This document shows positions 63,496 through 64,000 of a DNA stretch of 64,000 bases, piece after piece (position 1 is the first letter of the stretch; each line of letters opens with the position of its first letter). The notes below the pieces were generated by a model. The model was not told where the DNA came from and ran no database searches. It saw only the letters and a list, made by a program, of their open reading frames with translations. The position numbers were made by a program, and so were the translations under genes. This DNA is from Halichondria panicea. Its lineage: Eukaryota > Porifera > Demospongiae > Suberitida > Halichondriidae. The stretch is from NCBI RefSeq assembly GCF_963675165.1, contig NC_087388.1, forward strand, positions 1,838,800 to 1,902,799, written 5' to 3'.

Positions 63496-64000
63496 CTACT
63501 GAGTCCTGTTCATGGGTGTCAAGCGATGTTCAGTCATGTACTCCACCAGTTGTGAGGGTACCTCCGCCAGCACGGCAGCTGCTAGTGCCTGGGGGGACGA
63601 CTGTGTGTGTGTGTGTGTGTAAGGGAAGTAATATTATTGAAAAACGTTGAAATAGCCTCCAGAATGCATAATATCCCACCACACCTCACACACGTTGCTA
63701 AAGTCTATTTGCGTTGAGTTCGACCCCGGAAGTTATGTGGTCACTTTTAACTGGTTGGAGCTTACCAGCTCTACAGCATATAGATAGGAGCGCTTTTTAA
63801 CAAGGAATCCAATGGTATATGAAACTTTGAATTTCAGTGAAGTATAACAAAGTTATGACAACTTTATGAAGGTCAAACTCTACAAATAGACTTTAGATGC
63901 TGATGCTATACGCTAAAGCCGTGCAGAACTAGTGGTAAATTTACTGTCTACTCACATGCTTGAAGTCACGGAAGGGCACAAACTGGACAATGTCTCTGGA
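63496..64000 (-). CDS. Copine, last two exons (partial, runs off the window)
   Basis: The penultimate exon (64000-63956, continuing beyond the window) encodes SRDIVQFVPFRDFKH; the last exon (63600-63496) encodes SSPQALAAAVLAEVPSQLVE, YMTEHRLTPMNRTQ and a stop. This is the conserved end of the copine A domain (VQFVPFR, VLAEVP). Copines are cytosolic proteins with two C2 domains that bind membranes with calcium; those domains would lie to the right of the window. Phase 0 junction, GT-AG. The copine paralogue number cannot be told. Confidence 0.85.

Overview
The window is eukaryotic DNA with spliced genes, short GT-AG introns and many small inverted-repeat elements. The gene set is metazoan: Notch-ligand-like proteins with an MNNL module and EGF repeats, site-1 protease, an ankyrin-Roc GTPase, RUN/Rubicon-homology proteins and a copine. 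The divergent Notch-ligand-like proteins and the ankyrin-Roc gene suggest a sponge, probably a demosponge. That placement is inference; no tree or search was run.

Layout. (1) 0.7-31 kb holds a same-strand (minus) cluster of Notch-ligand-like genes, called A-E here, plus two orphan fragments. A (737-3218), B (4778-6969) and C (17.5-19.9 kb) carry stop codons, frameshifts or lost splice sites. D (21130-23849) and E (28585-30841) are open from signal peptide to cytoplasmic tail. (2) An ankyrin-ROCO gene (+, 7928-16920) sits between B and C, and its introns are full of fold-back elements. (3) KDSR (3-ketodihydrosphingosine reductase, +, 30976-33363) is complete in 7 exons and starts 134 bp from the E start codon, head to head. 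(4) MBTPS1 (site-1 protease, -, 43366-34185) is complete in 18 exons. (5) A secreted Mn/Fe superoxide dismutase (+, 43665-45263) is divergent from MBTPS1. (6) A 16-exon RUN - disordered - C1 - Rubicon-homology gene (-, 55214-46863) combines PLEKHM1-like and DEF8-like parts. (7) A partial paralogue of its N-terminal half lies at 60953-56821 (-). (8) The last two exons of a copine gene (-, 64000-63496) reach the right edge.

History. The left half was built by segmental duplication. The D block repeats the order [Notch-ligand-like gene, KDSR 5' exons, MBTPS1 3' exons] of the E-KDSR-MBTPS1 region, with the middle deleted. The A block resembles the D block and keeps only a relic of the KDSR part. 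B resembles C. E has a D-like ectodomain and a B/C-like transmembrane segment and tail. A ~515-bp element lies in MBTPS1 intron 17 but is absent from the duplicated copy, so it probably inserted after the duplication.

Mobile DNA. At least five families of short inverted-repeat elements are present. They include a hairpin family with ends TAGCCTCG..., one copy of which split an exon of gene B with a perfect 10-bp target duplication. One degenerate non-LTR retrotransposon fragment was also recognised.

Exon coordinates come from reading splice sites and frame by eye; family assignments come from remembered domain signatures. UTR ends and transcription starts were not determined.
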